A stretch of DNA of 64,000 bases from Wurfbainia villosa (lineage: Eukaryota > Streptophyta > Magnoliopsida > Zingiberales > Zingiberaceae): NCBI GenBank assembly GCA_025175895.1, contig CM046008.1, forward strand, positions 25,747,255 through 25,811,254, in the 5' to 3' direction. Every line of letters begins with the position of its first letter. Positions within the stretch are counted from its first letter, which is position 1. The notes under the pieces were generated by a model. That model was not told where the DNA came from and did not search any database. It saw nothing but the letters and a program-made list of their open reading frames with translations. Shown piece by piece: positions 42,344 through 53,372 of the stretch. Made by a program: the position numbers and the translations under genes.

Positions 42344-42795
42344 GAGGGGAGGATTCCACTCCAAATCACATCAATTATTCATCAAGTGCTCCTACAACGC
42401 CAACGCTTCAACACCGTCATAACGCCGACGCGACGACAACCTCAGATCTTCTTCATCGGCAGCAGCATCTAGTAATACTTTTTATTATTGTATTCGTTGT
42501 TTTTTTGTAATGAGGTGAGGTAGGCTTGTTGCCTCATCCTCGTACTTCGGATTTTGTGATCGTTGTCTCCTACCTCCAACGAGGAGGAGGCGTTATAGTC
42601 TTTGCCCTCCGTACGCGGTCAAGGACCGATAGGGCCTTGGAGTAGCAACCACTGGGTTGTGAACCAAGTAAAATAAACGTGTCATTTTATTTTCCGCTGT
42701 GTTTACTCGTTTACTTTGCGTATCGAACGAACGAAAATGAAAGTTTTACGATCGCTATTCACCCCCCCTCTAGCGACGCTTCTTGATCCAACAAT

Positions 42796-42807
42796 TGGTA
42801 TCAGAGC
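42796..42807 (+). other. element F primer binding site
   Basis: TGGTATCAGAGC starts two bases after the LTR end, an exact match to the Met-tRNA consensus. Confidence 0.93.
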
Positions 42808-43294
42808 GGGGGCGCTAAGATTTGGTGAAACCACCGATCTAGCACGTTTTGGTTTTTTGTTCGTATTTTTCGATTCGTATCTTTCTCTGGTTTTTATTCC
42901 TCCCAAGACTACTAATCCAAGACGAAGTCTTGCACGCTTTGCGTTTCTTTTGGTTGTGTGCTTGCAAGTTTTCTCTCTTGGAGTAGCCGACGGTAAAACA
43001 GCCATAACTTTTCGCACAAGTGGACTCACATAACGATCTACATACCAAATCGAAGCTCTCAGAAAGATCTACATTTCTTACAAGGGCTTACCCTCGTAAC
43101 AAGCTGTTTCCAGCCCCAAAATCCAACGTTCAGTAGCCTTTCGGGGACACCGAAGGTCGTAAGTTTCTAATTTGTTTTAGTTTCTTATTCTTCTTATTTA
43201 TTTCTGTTTATTTCCTATTATTTCCCGCACTACTAATCCAAGACCAAGTCTTGGAATTCTCTTTGGTTTTATTTGTATTTTTGCAAGAGACTTA
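42808..43294 (+). other. element F 5' leader
   Basis: About 490 bp between primer site and gag. The phrase ACTACTAATCCAAGAC occurs twice (about 42908 and 43229). No coding signal was seen. Confidence 0.65.
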
Positions 43295-44696
43295 ATGGCT
43301 CACATTGAGGGGTATAGCACCACCCGACCTCCGTTCTTTAACGGAGATGATTTCCGTTATTGGAAAGGTCGGATGGAGTGTTTCTTGAAAACACAAGTCG
43401 AGACTTGGATAATAATCCAAACCGGCTTTGCTCTACCCACCAATGATCAAGGAGAGGCCTTGGATTTCAACAAGTGGACAAATGCAACCAAGAGGCAAAT
43501 CGAAGCCGATGCAAGAGCAACCCAAATATTGCAATGCGGCTTGTCCAAGGAGGAACTCAACCGCATCGGACCATTCATTAGCGCCAAAGACCTCTGGAAT
43601 AAATTGATTGACTTACGAAGGACGGCCGATGCTAAGTTATGTAAATGAGATTTACTTTTAAATAAAGTGTTTAATATAAAGATGCAGGATCATGAGACCG
43701 CCTCCCAACTACTTGCGCGGATCCAAGATATCGTCTACGGTCTTCATTCGATCGGGCAAGTCATAGAGAATCGGACCTTATAAGGTACGCTTTAAATGCT
43801 TTCCCTAGGACTACCTTGTGGGCATCCATGGTCGATGTCTACAAGGTCTCTAAGGACCTTTCGAAGCTTAGATTAGACGAATTATTTTCTAAGTTTGAAC
43901 TTCATGAGCAAACTAACGTGGTCCGGGCCGAGAGAGGTATTGCTCTACTTGCAGGACAAAGAAGGAAATTGAAGAATGAGAACCAAAAGAAAAAGGTAGC
44001 AAGAAAAGCCTTCCATGCAACTTGGGACAACAGAGTAGACATAGCTTACATGGCAAGAACGGAGGAGTCCGAGTCGAATCCGGCCGAGTCCAACTACAAC
44101 TCCGACTCAGAAGATTATTCGAGAGAATCGAGAGAAAACTCAAAGCCGAACCAAAAGGGAAAGTCAAGGTTAATCGCTCTTTAATTAGTACGCTTTACAA
44201 TATAATTAAAATGCTTAATAGGAAATTAACTAAGTCCGAGTCTAGGGTTGAGTCGTTACTTGAGGAGGTTGAAACCCTCAAGCAAGAGGCTACTCTAACC
44301 CCTTCAACTAGTCAAGTTCAAGAGGGAAACTCAACTCAAATTGAAAAACTTGAGGAGGAGAATTCTCTCTTGAAAGACCAAGTTCAAGAGGTTGAGGCTA
44401 GGTTGGAAAGGTTCATGTTGGGATCTAAGAACCTTAATCGACTACTTGGAACCCAAAGAGCAGTGTACAACAAAGCCGGACTCGGATTTAGGTCAACGAC
44501 TACGAATAGGTCATATATGTCTATCGTAAATCGTAGTCATCAAAGAGTCCAAGCATGGGTCCCTAAGAACCTTTTGATCTCAACTCTAGGATCCAACACG
44601 TACTGGGTTCCCAAGGACCAAATCCACTATGTGGATAGACCGAACCGATTCACCGGTCTAGGGAGCGATACAAAACATGTTTGTGCTTTGACTTAG
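43295..44696 (+). pseudogene. element F gag
   Basis: The start at 43295 reads MAHIEGYSTTRPPFFNGDDF, then YWKGRMECFLKTQVETW, a copia gag N-terminus. A TGA at 43646-43648 is followed in frame to about 43775. There a shift leads into 43816-44184 (SMVDVYKVSKDLSKLRLDEL), and a second shift near 44160 leads to the last part. That part is a coiled-coil-like stretch (about 44220-44430) and a C-terminus with AVYNKAGLGF and AWVPKNLL, like B gag. No CCHC zinc knuckle is found. Gag would form particles; this copy is broken in three places. Confidence 0.9.
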
Positions 44697-45640
44697 AAAT
44701 TGCATGCTTTAACTTAAAAGTTTGTGCTTTAAAACTTTTGAACTCACTTAGAACACGTACATAACCAACTAAAATCCTATTTAAAAGATTGAGCCTCGGG
44801 AGCCTCTTTTTAAAAATAACCGATTAGACTAGGAAATAATCTTAGGTGAGTCAAGTCATCATTTTCTTGAAAATGGCTTTGTCTAAGAAAGTGGTCGATG
44901 ATCCGATAAAAGAAGGCCCCTGTGCCTCGCCACGACCTGGAAGCCATGATCTTGAAAAGGTAAACTTGACAAGCCTAGGGTCAAATCCAAATCTAACATA
45001 AAATTACTTGAACCTAAATGCACTTAATCAACTTAATTGAAAGTCATCTCACATAAACACATAAGTATGACATGCTTGATCATATAGACACAGGTGAGAT
45101 GTTAAGGATAATTGAAATATAGTTAAAACAACCTCTTCAAAATACTACTTATTTTTTCAACTATTGTACTTAACAAACCTTAGGCCAAAGTTTAGCGCCC
45201 CCTACATCTCTTATACTTCATATATTTGACTAAGGGGGAGAGCAAACTAACCCTAAAGGGTTATATTACAAACCTTTAGATTATTGGTGCAGAGGGACAC
45301 ACCTCGAACCAATCTATCTAATTACTGCTAGACGCATGCTTGGACTCATAGTTGATTTATTTTGATGCATGCATATACCATATTGTCTTTCAACCCCTAT
45401 TTTTATATAACAAACCCCAACGTTTATTTTGATTTATGGCAAAAGGGGGAGAAGAGTGAAAGTTAAGGGGGAGTAACACAAAATTTATTTAATTTTGAAC
45501 TAAAGTATCTCTTTCAAAACTCACCAAGGGTTAAGAGGGAGTTTTGGTTAAGGGGGAGTTTTTGAAAATGACATTCATCATTTACTATACTTGGTTTATG
45601 CTTTAATTTCCCTTAACTTTGTGTTGGTTTGCCATAGATC
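44697..45640 (+). other. element F 3' region with shared block and iterated purine tracts
   Basis: There is no pol. The block 44876-44944 matches the leader of E. AAGGGGGAG tracts occur at 45232-45240, 45443-45451, 45465-45473 and 45550-45558, besides the one at the LTR. The rest is non-coding. Confidence 0.82.
44876..44944 (+). other. conserved 70-bp block shared with element E
   Basis: It begins GCTTTGTCTAAGAAAGTGGT and includes CTGTGCCTCGCCACG. Homologue at 24461-24530 on the minus strand, in sense in both elements. Confidence 0.82.
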
Positions 45641-45654
45641 AAAAAGGGGGAGAT
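45641..45654 (+). other. element F polypurine tract
   Basis: AAAAAGGGGGAGAT lies directly before the 3' LTR, identical to the tract of B. Confidence 0.92.
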
Positions 45655-46044
45655 TATTGGTGCAGGGGCACTAGATAATCGAACCTGTGTTTTGATTATG
45701 GCAAAGACACAAAGTTAAGTTTACATCGTTATCTCACGAGCTATCAAGTTTGCAGAAAAGTATTAAAGCTGGAGCTAAAGGCTAGCGACACCCGGAGGAA
45801 GCCGCGGTGGTCGGGCGACACTCGAGTGACTTCGGAGGGAGCCGAAGGAATCAAGTGGAAGGCCGGAAGCGAGAGCTACTATCGAGGTAAGCTCGTGTGA
45901 GTGAGAGATTGTAAGGTTGTGTCCTCTTTATGGGGACGACCATAGGCGGCGATCCGATTAAGACTTCCCGTGGAAGGTCTAGGTCGAGATCGGACGGTCA
46001 GAAACCGTCGCATTTATCATTTTCCGAGCTAACCTCTTATTGCA

Positions 46045-46135
46045 GGGAAGTGGCGCCAAATGATCATCTGGACACATAGCGGCCGATCGATGCCCATCAC
46101 GATCGATGGGAGTCATCATCGACGATCGATGGCGA
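46045..46135 (+). repeat. GATCG palindrome cluster in F 3' LTR
   Basis: This is the partner of 42120-42210. Sequence such as GGCCGATCGATG and GACGATCGATGG differs in spacing from the 5' copy. Confidence 0.72.
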
Positions 46136-46250
46136 CGACTTTGCGCTAGGTCAAAACGGATAACGTTTGACGCGGCCACTTCGCGATAAAATTTGGAAAA
46201 ATCCATGATCCGTTCCAAAGAAATAGGAGACAATTTCAGAGGCCAAAGTC

Positions 46251-46258
46251 TATAAAAG
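46251..46258 (+). promoter_or_regulatory. TATA box in F 3' LTR
   Basis: TATAAAAG, same context as 42336-42343. Confidence 0.78.
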
Positions 46259-47444
46259 GAGGGGAGGATTCCACTCCAAATCACATCAATTATTCATCAA
46301 GTGCTCCTACAACGCCAACGCTTTAACATCGTCATAACGCCGACGCGACGACAACCTCATATCTTCTTCGTCGGCAGCAGCATCTAGTAATACTTTTTAT
46401 TATTGTATTCGTTGTTTTTTTTTGTAACGAGGTGAGGTAGGCTTGTTGCCTCATCCTCGTACTTCCGGATTTTGTGATCGTTGTCTCCTACCTCCAACGA
46501 GGAGGAGACGTTATAGTGCTTTGCCCTCCGTACGCGGTCAAGGACCGATAGGGCCTTGGAGTAGCAACCACTGGGTTGTGAACCAAGTAAAATAAACGTG
46601 TCATTTTATTTTCCGCTGTGTTTACTCGTTTACTTTGCGTATCGAACGAACGAAAACGAAAGTTTTACGATCGCTATTCACCCCCCCTCTAGCGACGCTT
46701 CTTGATCCAACAGATTATTCGAGCTTCGTATCAGGTGGGTAATATCTACCTAGTCCGGTAGTTTTAACCAAATTCCAGTGCATGAATTTTGATATATGTT
46801 TATACCTGTTTACCTTAAATCCACTCATGTTTAATCATATGCTTGTACATCCTTTAACCTTTGAGATATATTGCTATTATTTCATTGATTATCTATCATG
46901 GATATGAACTACCAACCCTATTATGTGTTAGCTGATAGATGTTCAGTAAGTACATGTGGTTAGGGTTATCGTTGTGACCTCAGATTGGGTTACTGTGTTA
47001 CATCACTAGGGTTAGGTGATGGTTTGGGTTATGGAGTCGATTGTTGTATCGTACACATATTAGTTGTGGATTTAGTTGTCTGTGCTTAGATAAATGTGTG
47101 GTCGTCAGTATGTGGCCATGAACTAGTGGTCCTAGTGTGATGGTATATTCATTATGGATTGTGTGTCTGTGTATGGTTATATGGATGGTCGATAGTATCT
47201 CGCTGCTGACTAGAGGTCTTAACATGATTGACTGTTAGATGTGTATGACTCTTTGTGCGATAGAGAGAGTCTTGTGAAGTGTAGTCCTTGCATAGTTGAC
47301 TTTTTGTTGACCAAGAATCCCTGTGGGATAGGGAGTGTTGCAAGCATACCTATATGGAGCTATGCATCATTACATTTGCATGCATGCTGTTGATTGGTTC
47401 TCCCTTGTGGTTGAGACGGGTCGTCAGTCATCCTGCCTCCCCGA

Positions 47445-47736
47445 CCACTCGGGGTAGTGGAAGCAGGGTTGAGGGCAGAGCATTAGATGTGATGCGCTCG
47501 GCCACTATAGACGGTGGTAGCTAAAGTGGCATGTAGTTTGTCCTGTCGTGCAGCACTCGACCACTCATGGGTAGTGGTAGCTAGAGTCGCTTGTAGCTGG
47601 GGCCCCTAGGGTAGCATATAGCTCTATGGCGGCTAGCTACCAGTCATACTACCCAATTCGGCCACTCGAGAGTAGTGGTAGCTGGAGTCGGGATAGTTGT
47701 CATTGTCGTACCACCCTGGCCACTCTGGGGTCGTGG
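47445..47736 (+). repeat. hairpin array in first G LTR
   Basis: Five inverted repeats of 16-17 nt with stems CCACT/AGTGG or CCAC/GTGG start at 47445, 47502, 47561, 47662 and 47720. Several are followed by GTAGC-like sequence (TAGC). Spacing is close to 58 bp, with one longer gap. Equivalent arrays occur in the other two LTRs. Confidence 0.78.
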
Positions 47737-48730
47737 TTGGACGGGTCCGCAGACAGTGACCATGCATATGCATTGCTGATATATATGTATGTATTTGATA
47801 TATATTTTACATATACCTGTGAGATGCTGCATTTGTTTCCTGCATATGTTTGTTCATCATGATACATGTCATTTGCATATTATATACTGCTGTGTGTTGA
47901 GCATGATATATGTATTGGTCCAGACTGTTGTATGCATTTGATTAGCGTCATGTTATAGTGTGTTATGGACCGGGATGTTATTACATGTGATTATATACTA
48001 TTCATATGTCTAAGTGTTGGTTAGGTATGGGATTGACCTTGTACGTTATATGGGCTATGTTATTGTATATCTGTTCAGGATGATATAGCTTATGGTATTG
48101 CAGACCGTCAGGTATGTTGGTACATTACTTCATGTTCAGTTGATCAGTTTAGTATATACATTGGGTATGACTATACTGTGGTTACTTGCTATTAGATTTG
48201 GATAGGACTGTATGTCTATTGGACTCATGCTGTATACCTGTAGATCTTCACATGTATACTTGTAGATCTCTTTATCCTATATGTTTATGCACTCTCTACA
48301 TATTACCCCTGAGTTTATACTCACCACCCCGGGACCCTGGGTTTCCTGTCGCCCAGGTAACAGGTAGAGGATTCCTTGGACGTTCAGAGCTCCGCCAGCT
48401 GATCCCATCTCACACCGAACGAATGGAGGTTTATTTACGATTTGTTGTATTCTTGTGGATTGATGTATTCCGTATTATTGTTTTGGGTTTTAGCCTATAT
48501 TGTTTCCGTATTTGTGATATACAGACGTATTGTATGTATTTGGCCATTGTTGTGGTTTCTATTATAATTTTTGTTGTGTCAAGTCACTCCGAAGTGCACA
48601 GTTGGGTCTTTGTATCTTGTTTTATCTGTAGTATGTTTCCGCTATGTTTGGTATGTTGATATCTTCATATTATATTGTTGTTGTGGGCCTACGGGCCTTG
48701 TATTAACCCGATATGTTGCCACGTACAGGG

Positions 48731-49660
48731 AAGATATAGGAAATAGCCTTCGGGAAATCACACGTCACTTGGCCACGGTGTAGTGATGTTGTGAGAGAGT
48801 ATTTCCCCATGTCATTTTCTTTGACTCATCGCTGGATAATTCTTGAACTTCGGGTTGGGTGATCGTTTGGTAATGAAAGTACCATGCATAGTCGTTAGAC
48901 TTGCGAGGGTTATGACCACCTAATAGCTCGAGAATGTGATCGACATGTCTTAAGCTACCCATGGTTTATTGGCTGACATCTTGATCAGGATGTTTGGATC
49001 TCCTACCAGATCCTACCGAAAGTCCTTAGACCGAGTCATGTGTATAGAAATGACTCCGTAGCAAGCGTTTTAAAGAGTTGGAGATTTGATAAGCAGATAT
49101 TGCAAGTCAAATTATTGGAATCTGAAATCTCCAAATGTTGGATAAAAGGAGCAAGATTAAAGTAATGAGTTACGAGCGACTATTGGAGAGTTTTTCGATC
49201 ATAGAAGACCGATTGCAGATTGTCAGTAGCTTCTCATATTTATCAGCGAACTCAGAGGAAAGACTCCGAAGGGAGATTATGTGTGTGTAGTGTGGGTTAC
49301 GACGAGACACAGAGTCAGATTATCCGATGGACCATTGTATCTGTTTCTACTATAAGCAGCCGGTATCTACGAGGAGAGTATGTACTTTAAAGACTCAGTG
49401 GAAGACTATGGATGATGTTTTCGAGCGGACGATCCACAACCTCTGAAGCCGAGATCATGATAGAAGAATGGATTATCACATTAGCAGCGATCTACTACCT
49501 CATATATAGTTGGAGCTCTTTGATACTTTCATCCGGAAGAAGTAAGTTACTCAGCAGTATCAGCCGAAGGCATCTCAGAGGATTCAGACATTCAGACAAC
49601 AAATGTTACCTTCCCAGACAACAACAACTGCTACCTTCCCAGACATAGTTATGATTTGTT
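48731..49660 (+). pseudogene. element G gag, first unit, degraded
   Basis: Interior sequence begins abruptly at AAGATATAGG. Around 49337-49395 a frame reads HCICFYYKQPVSTRRVC, which looks like an eroded CCHC knuckle. No longer open gag remains. The second unit has the same stretch at 56115-57040. Confidence 0.6.
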
Positions 49661-50030
49661 CAGAGGAGAGAGAGTATACGACGATGGTCGTATCTATGCC
49701 GTATTCTCCGGGTGCAGCTATACCTTTCATAGAGATGGAGCGTGCTATGATGTTGACAGTTCTTCAGTATTTTACAGCTGGATGTGTATCCTTTGCCAGT
49801 ACAACAGTGTTTACCATCTCCATTGCAGTTGTTGCAGTTTGTACCTTAGTTCAGCAATTGATTTCAGTTCCTCCATGACAAACTTTTGCATCTACATTAG
49901 CTCAGTTGTCAAGAATAGATGTTAGACAAGTTTACATAATTACTCGAGAAAAGATATAGTAGACCGAAGAATTGATCATTTGGGGTATTACCTTAGTTTA
50001 CCATGTGTGGATATATTGAGAGATACTGAT
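49661..50030 (+). pseudogene. element G protease region, first unit, degraded
   Basis: A frame near 49900 reads LSRIDVRQVYIITREKI, similar in type to the gypsy gag-protease junction, followed by stops. The Asp active site is not recognisable. Confidence 0.5.
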
Positions 50031-50199
50031 AGTTACAAGTAGCCAGGTCTAGAACATTATTAGATAGGATTAGAAGGGTTCCTATTGACTTGTGGGTTGG
50101 TGATTTTCTCTACCATCAGGTGAGATATTGATCAACAATCAAGAATTCAAGGGATACCCTTAGTCTTTGCTAGACATACCTCTACTATACACATATCTT

Positions 50200-50900
50200 T
50201 ACGGATAGATAAATGGTTGAAATTGGGGTATAATTGGTATCTCGGATGTGCATATAATCTGTGAGTATTTGGATGTAGATTCGGATGAACTCCTGGGCTT
50301 GCCACTGTATGGGCAAGTGGAATATGCAATTGAGGGTGATTTCGGGAATAGTTTCGATATTGAAGACCTCATACCGCGAGATGTTTTTATTGGTATCAGT
50401 GTTGCTAAATACTATGGGAGATTTATCTATTCCAGTATTCCTTCTGGAAAAGATCCGGAACTCTTTGTTAAAAGAGAGATGGACCTTTGAGGTTATGCAT
50501 CGATTATCGATTAATGGAATGCAGTAGTTGCTGTGAATGAATATCCTTCATTTTGGGCACCTGAGGTTACTCTAGGGTTGATTTATGATTGGAATGTTGA
50601 TATTTTAGTGACTTGGTGTCATACAATTATCATTGTCGGTGTGATGATTGAGTTATCATTAGCTTAGAGTAAAAATGATGCAGGTGTATAGAAGACAACA
50701 TTTCATACTTAGTATGAGTTTTAGGAGTTGTTGATAATGTCGTTAGACCTATCGACGATTTAGTTGTTCATGGATTTGAGGAATCAAGTACTCTTGGAGT
50801 ATTTGAGATCGATTATCATCATATCGGTGAATGATATAGTTATGGATATATTCACAATCTTAAGAGAAGTTGTGGTTTCCCTGGATTGATCTAGTTGATA
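50200..50900 (+). pseudogene. element G reverse transcriptase, first unit
   Basis: Frame 50248-50490 reads CEYLDVDSDELLGLPLYG and ends with PSGKDPELFVKREMD. This matches the layout of the gypsy RT N-terminus, DVFxxELxGLPxxR and LFVKKKDG. Near 50765 another frame reads LFMDLRNQVLLEYL and then IIISVNDIV, the position of the catalytic VxDD box. The catalytic aspartates are not both kept. Stops separate the pieces. Confidence 0.78.
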
Positions 50901-51930
50901 CCGTAGAGGCGGATAGGATGTTTTTAGCATTACTATACCCCCGACTTGTTTGACCACGTAGGTGATGGAAATCACTTGGTTAGAAGCTTGTGAAACTAGG
51001 TTTCAGGGCCTAAATAGTAGATGACTTTTGCACAAATGTTAGTTAGTTCTTCCATTGTGGATGGAAGGGTACTCACAGATGCATCATTTTAGGGATTAGG
51101 AGCAATCCCGATACAGTGAATGAGACGTATATTATGTGTATGCTAGTTGAGAAACTAGCTAGAATAGTCATTATAGTCTTTCGGTTACTTTTAGTTCTGT
51201 GTGACAGAGTGAATTTTGGACATTAGATTAATTTCTCTTGTGAGAATAAATCTCCGTCTCTGGGAAGGATAGTGGTTCCTAGAGCTGCATTCGATTTAGG
51301 AAGAGTTATTACAGTCAACTCTTCATTCGAGAGTGATGATTTATTTGGAGTGTATCCTAAAATTAGTGAGTATTGAGATGTTCATGTTGGTGGAACGATA
51401 TATGGGACACGGTTGATTTCGTAGTTTGATGTTGAGTATGCCAACAAGCAAAGGTGGAATATTGTGATCGGTAGGGTTATGTACCGTGATGAAGTGAGAG
51501 CCTAGTACGTTAGACTATGTTGGGGGATTATCTAGAATTCGGAAAGGACTTGATCGGATTTGGGTAGTCGATGATCGATTAGCTAGGTCCACTCATTTTC
51601 ATCCGAGTCGTAAGATGGACTCCGTTGGATCGCTTGATGGAATTATATCCATGGAGTAACCTTGAGTATCATTTCTGATAGTGATTCATGATTCACCTTA
51701 CGATTCTGACAAAGTTTCCCATCGGTTAGGGTATAGAGCTCCACTCTAGTACAATTATTGACCTCTTAATAGGTTGATTGAGAGTGTATATAAGAGTTGG
51801 AATGTAATATTCGAGCTCAGTACCCCACTTAGTCACTAGAGGTGTGACTTTGCTCCGGATACTTGAGATGGTTATTGTGACATCTCGTACTCGTACATGA
51901 GTCAGAAATTTGGGGACCAAATTTTTATTA
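50901..51930 (+). pseudogene. element G RNase H and integrase, first unit
   Basis: About 51080 reads LTDASF then GLGAIPIQ, the RNase H start. Near 51570-51720 a frame reads LARSTHFHP and VSFLIVIHDSPYDSD, the gypsy integrase core around its second Asp. Stops interrupt both. This segment is missing from the second unit. Confidence 0.7.
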
Positions 51931-51941
51931 GTGGGGGAGAA
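51931..51941 (+). other. polypurine tract before second G LTR
   Basis: GTGGGGGAGAA lies directly before TGTAAAATA. Confidence 0.88.
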
Positions 51942-52009
51942 TGTAAAATATGAAACAAAAAATTAATATGGATTAACCCTTTAATTAAGTGGGGTTAATT
52001 AGTGGATTA

Positions 52010-52120
52010 AATTGGGCTCAATAAGTGGACTAATTGGGCTGGTATTGGGCTTGGGCTATATTGGGCTTGGGCTGAAATTGAGCTTGGGCTATATTGGGCT
52101 TTAATCGGTTTGGGCTGGTC
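52010..52120 (+). promoter_or_regulatory. TGGGCY motif array in second G LTR
   Basis: About nine TTGGGCT words in 110 bp, more than in the first LTR. Confidence 0.65.
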
Positions 52121-52395
52121 TAACCAAATCGCTCGAATGACTTTTAAAAGCTCCGAACGAATCGATCTCTCGCGATTTCACCGTCTCCTCTTCTCCGCCT
52201 CGTTTATTCGCTCTGCGCGATCGCGTCGGCGGGTTCTAGATCGTCGGCGACTGGCGAGAGCAGTTCGACGGCTGCACCATTTGGCTGATCTCCGGCCAAG
52301 GATCAATGGGGTGTTCGCCTGGGGAAATCCCAACAACATTTCTTTCGCTCGACGAGATGGTGGTGTTGTCGACGTGGCGGTGAACTGCTGTGGAA

Positions 52396-53372
52396 GGTAA
52401 GGATCGATAATTTTCTTTCGCTTTCTGGTGGAGATCTAGGTTTTCGGGTTTTTTTAGCTGAGATCTATGGGATGACAGTGATCGGAGCTGGATTGGTTCG
52501 GCGAGCTTGGGAATAAGGGAGGAGCAGCGTCGGAGGATCTACCGTGTTGGTAAGTCGATCCGTTCTTTCTTTCCACTGTGCTATATTGAAATTGCTAGGT
52601 AGTTGTAGTGAGTTCTATGTGTTTGTGATGTTGGTAATCGTGATGAATTGGTGTGGTTGTGATTCGATGGATTTTTGGTCAATTGCTAGCATGAATTAAT
52701 GTTTGTTTCTCCTAGTTATTGTGGTTACAGTCGATCATTGAGATCGATCTGATAGATTGTTGTGTTCACCTTAGTGTAGCAGTAGATAAGCAAATTAATC
52801 TGTGATGTTGAGCAATCGATCAAGAGTGGAATACATGGAGGTTGTTCTGCACAGTTAGGGGTGGAGTTGTAATCGGTTGTTGGGTGTTTGCCGATTGTTT
52901 TCTTTTGCTATCCATGGTGTTTCGGTGGATCTATTCTTGCCGTGAGTGCCTTTTCGGCTGATTATTTTCAATGGTAGCTCAGATCATTGTAGGAAGAAGG
53001 GGAGCTGTGATTGGAGTGGTATTGCTGGTTTCGGGTATTGATTTATGTTTGGTTATTATTCGTTTAATGCCTGACATGTTCTGATTTGGAGATGATCTGA
53101 TCAGTAAGCGTGATATCCCTCTTGTTTAAGTGTAATTGTGATGGTGATGGAAGTGGATTGAGGTTGTGAGGAGCTATTGTCGGAAGAGATTTAAGCTCGG
53201 GAAGTGGTAATTAGGTTTTCCTGTGGTTGATTTGTGTAGTGTATCAGATTGGGATAATTGGGGTTCCTAACTCATAGACGAGGAAAGGAATGTGAATATA
53301 TAAATGATGTAGTCTTTAGTTCGTATGTTGGTTGGACACTTGCACTTAATCATTGTTTGCTATTATGTGCAG
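52396..53372 (+). other. candidate intron in second G LTR
   Basis: GTAAGG to TTATGTGCAG, 977 bp, at the same place as in the other LTRs. Confidence 0.45.

Larger units (their letters stand above)
41738..42793 (+). repeat. element F 5' LTR
   Basis: The 1056-bp LTR starts TATTGGTGC (both LTRs have TA instead of TG) and ends GATCCAACA. A palindrome cluster lies at 42120-42210 and the TATA box at 42336-42343. Except for the cluster, it nearly equals 45655-46712. Confidence 0.94.
41738..46712 (+). mobile_element. gag-only Ty1/copia element F, nested in first G LTR
   Basis: The 4975-bp element has LTRs 41738-42793 and 45655-46712 and target duplication GATTA at 41733-41737 and 46713-46717. Primer site and polypurine tract are both sound. 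The 2.86-kb interior codes only for a damaged gag (43295-44696). No protease, integrase, RT or RNase H is present. The gag and the repeated purine tracts resemble B, so F is probably a non-autonomous Sirevirus relative that depended on a partner's enzymes. Confidence 0.93.
45655..46712 (+). repeat. element F 3' LTR
   Basis: The 1058-bp LTR ends GATCCAACA before GATTA. Its TATA box is at 46251-46258 and its palindrome cluster at 46045-46135. Confidence 0.94.
40263..48730 (+). repeat. element G first LTR, interrupted by F, 3' end deleted
   Basis: The LTR starts TGTAAAATAC after CGAAT. Without F (41738-46712) and one GATTA it is about 3.5 kb and matches the other two LTRs. The last 50 or so bases are missing: at 48728-48730 the LTR joins directly to interior sequence that lies at 56115 in the second unit. 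Confidence 0.9.

Noticed and set aside
47445..47736. CRISPR-like array of spaced short repeats
   Set aside because: Repeats are too short and divergent, spacers are related to each other, and the setting is a plant LTR.
48186..48659. 157-residue open frame in the first G LTR, repeated at 61170-61643
   Set aside because: It lies inside an LTR, has no known domain, and is broken in the second LTR (54882-55136 then a new frame). Hydrophobic composition comes from the T-rich LTR sequence.
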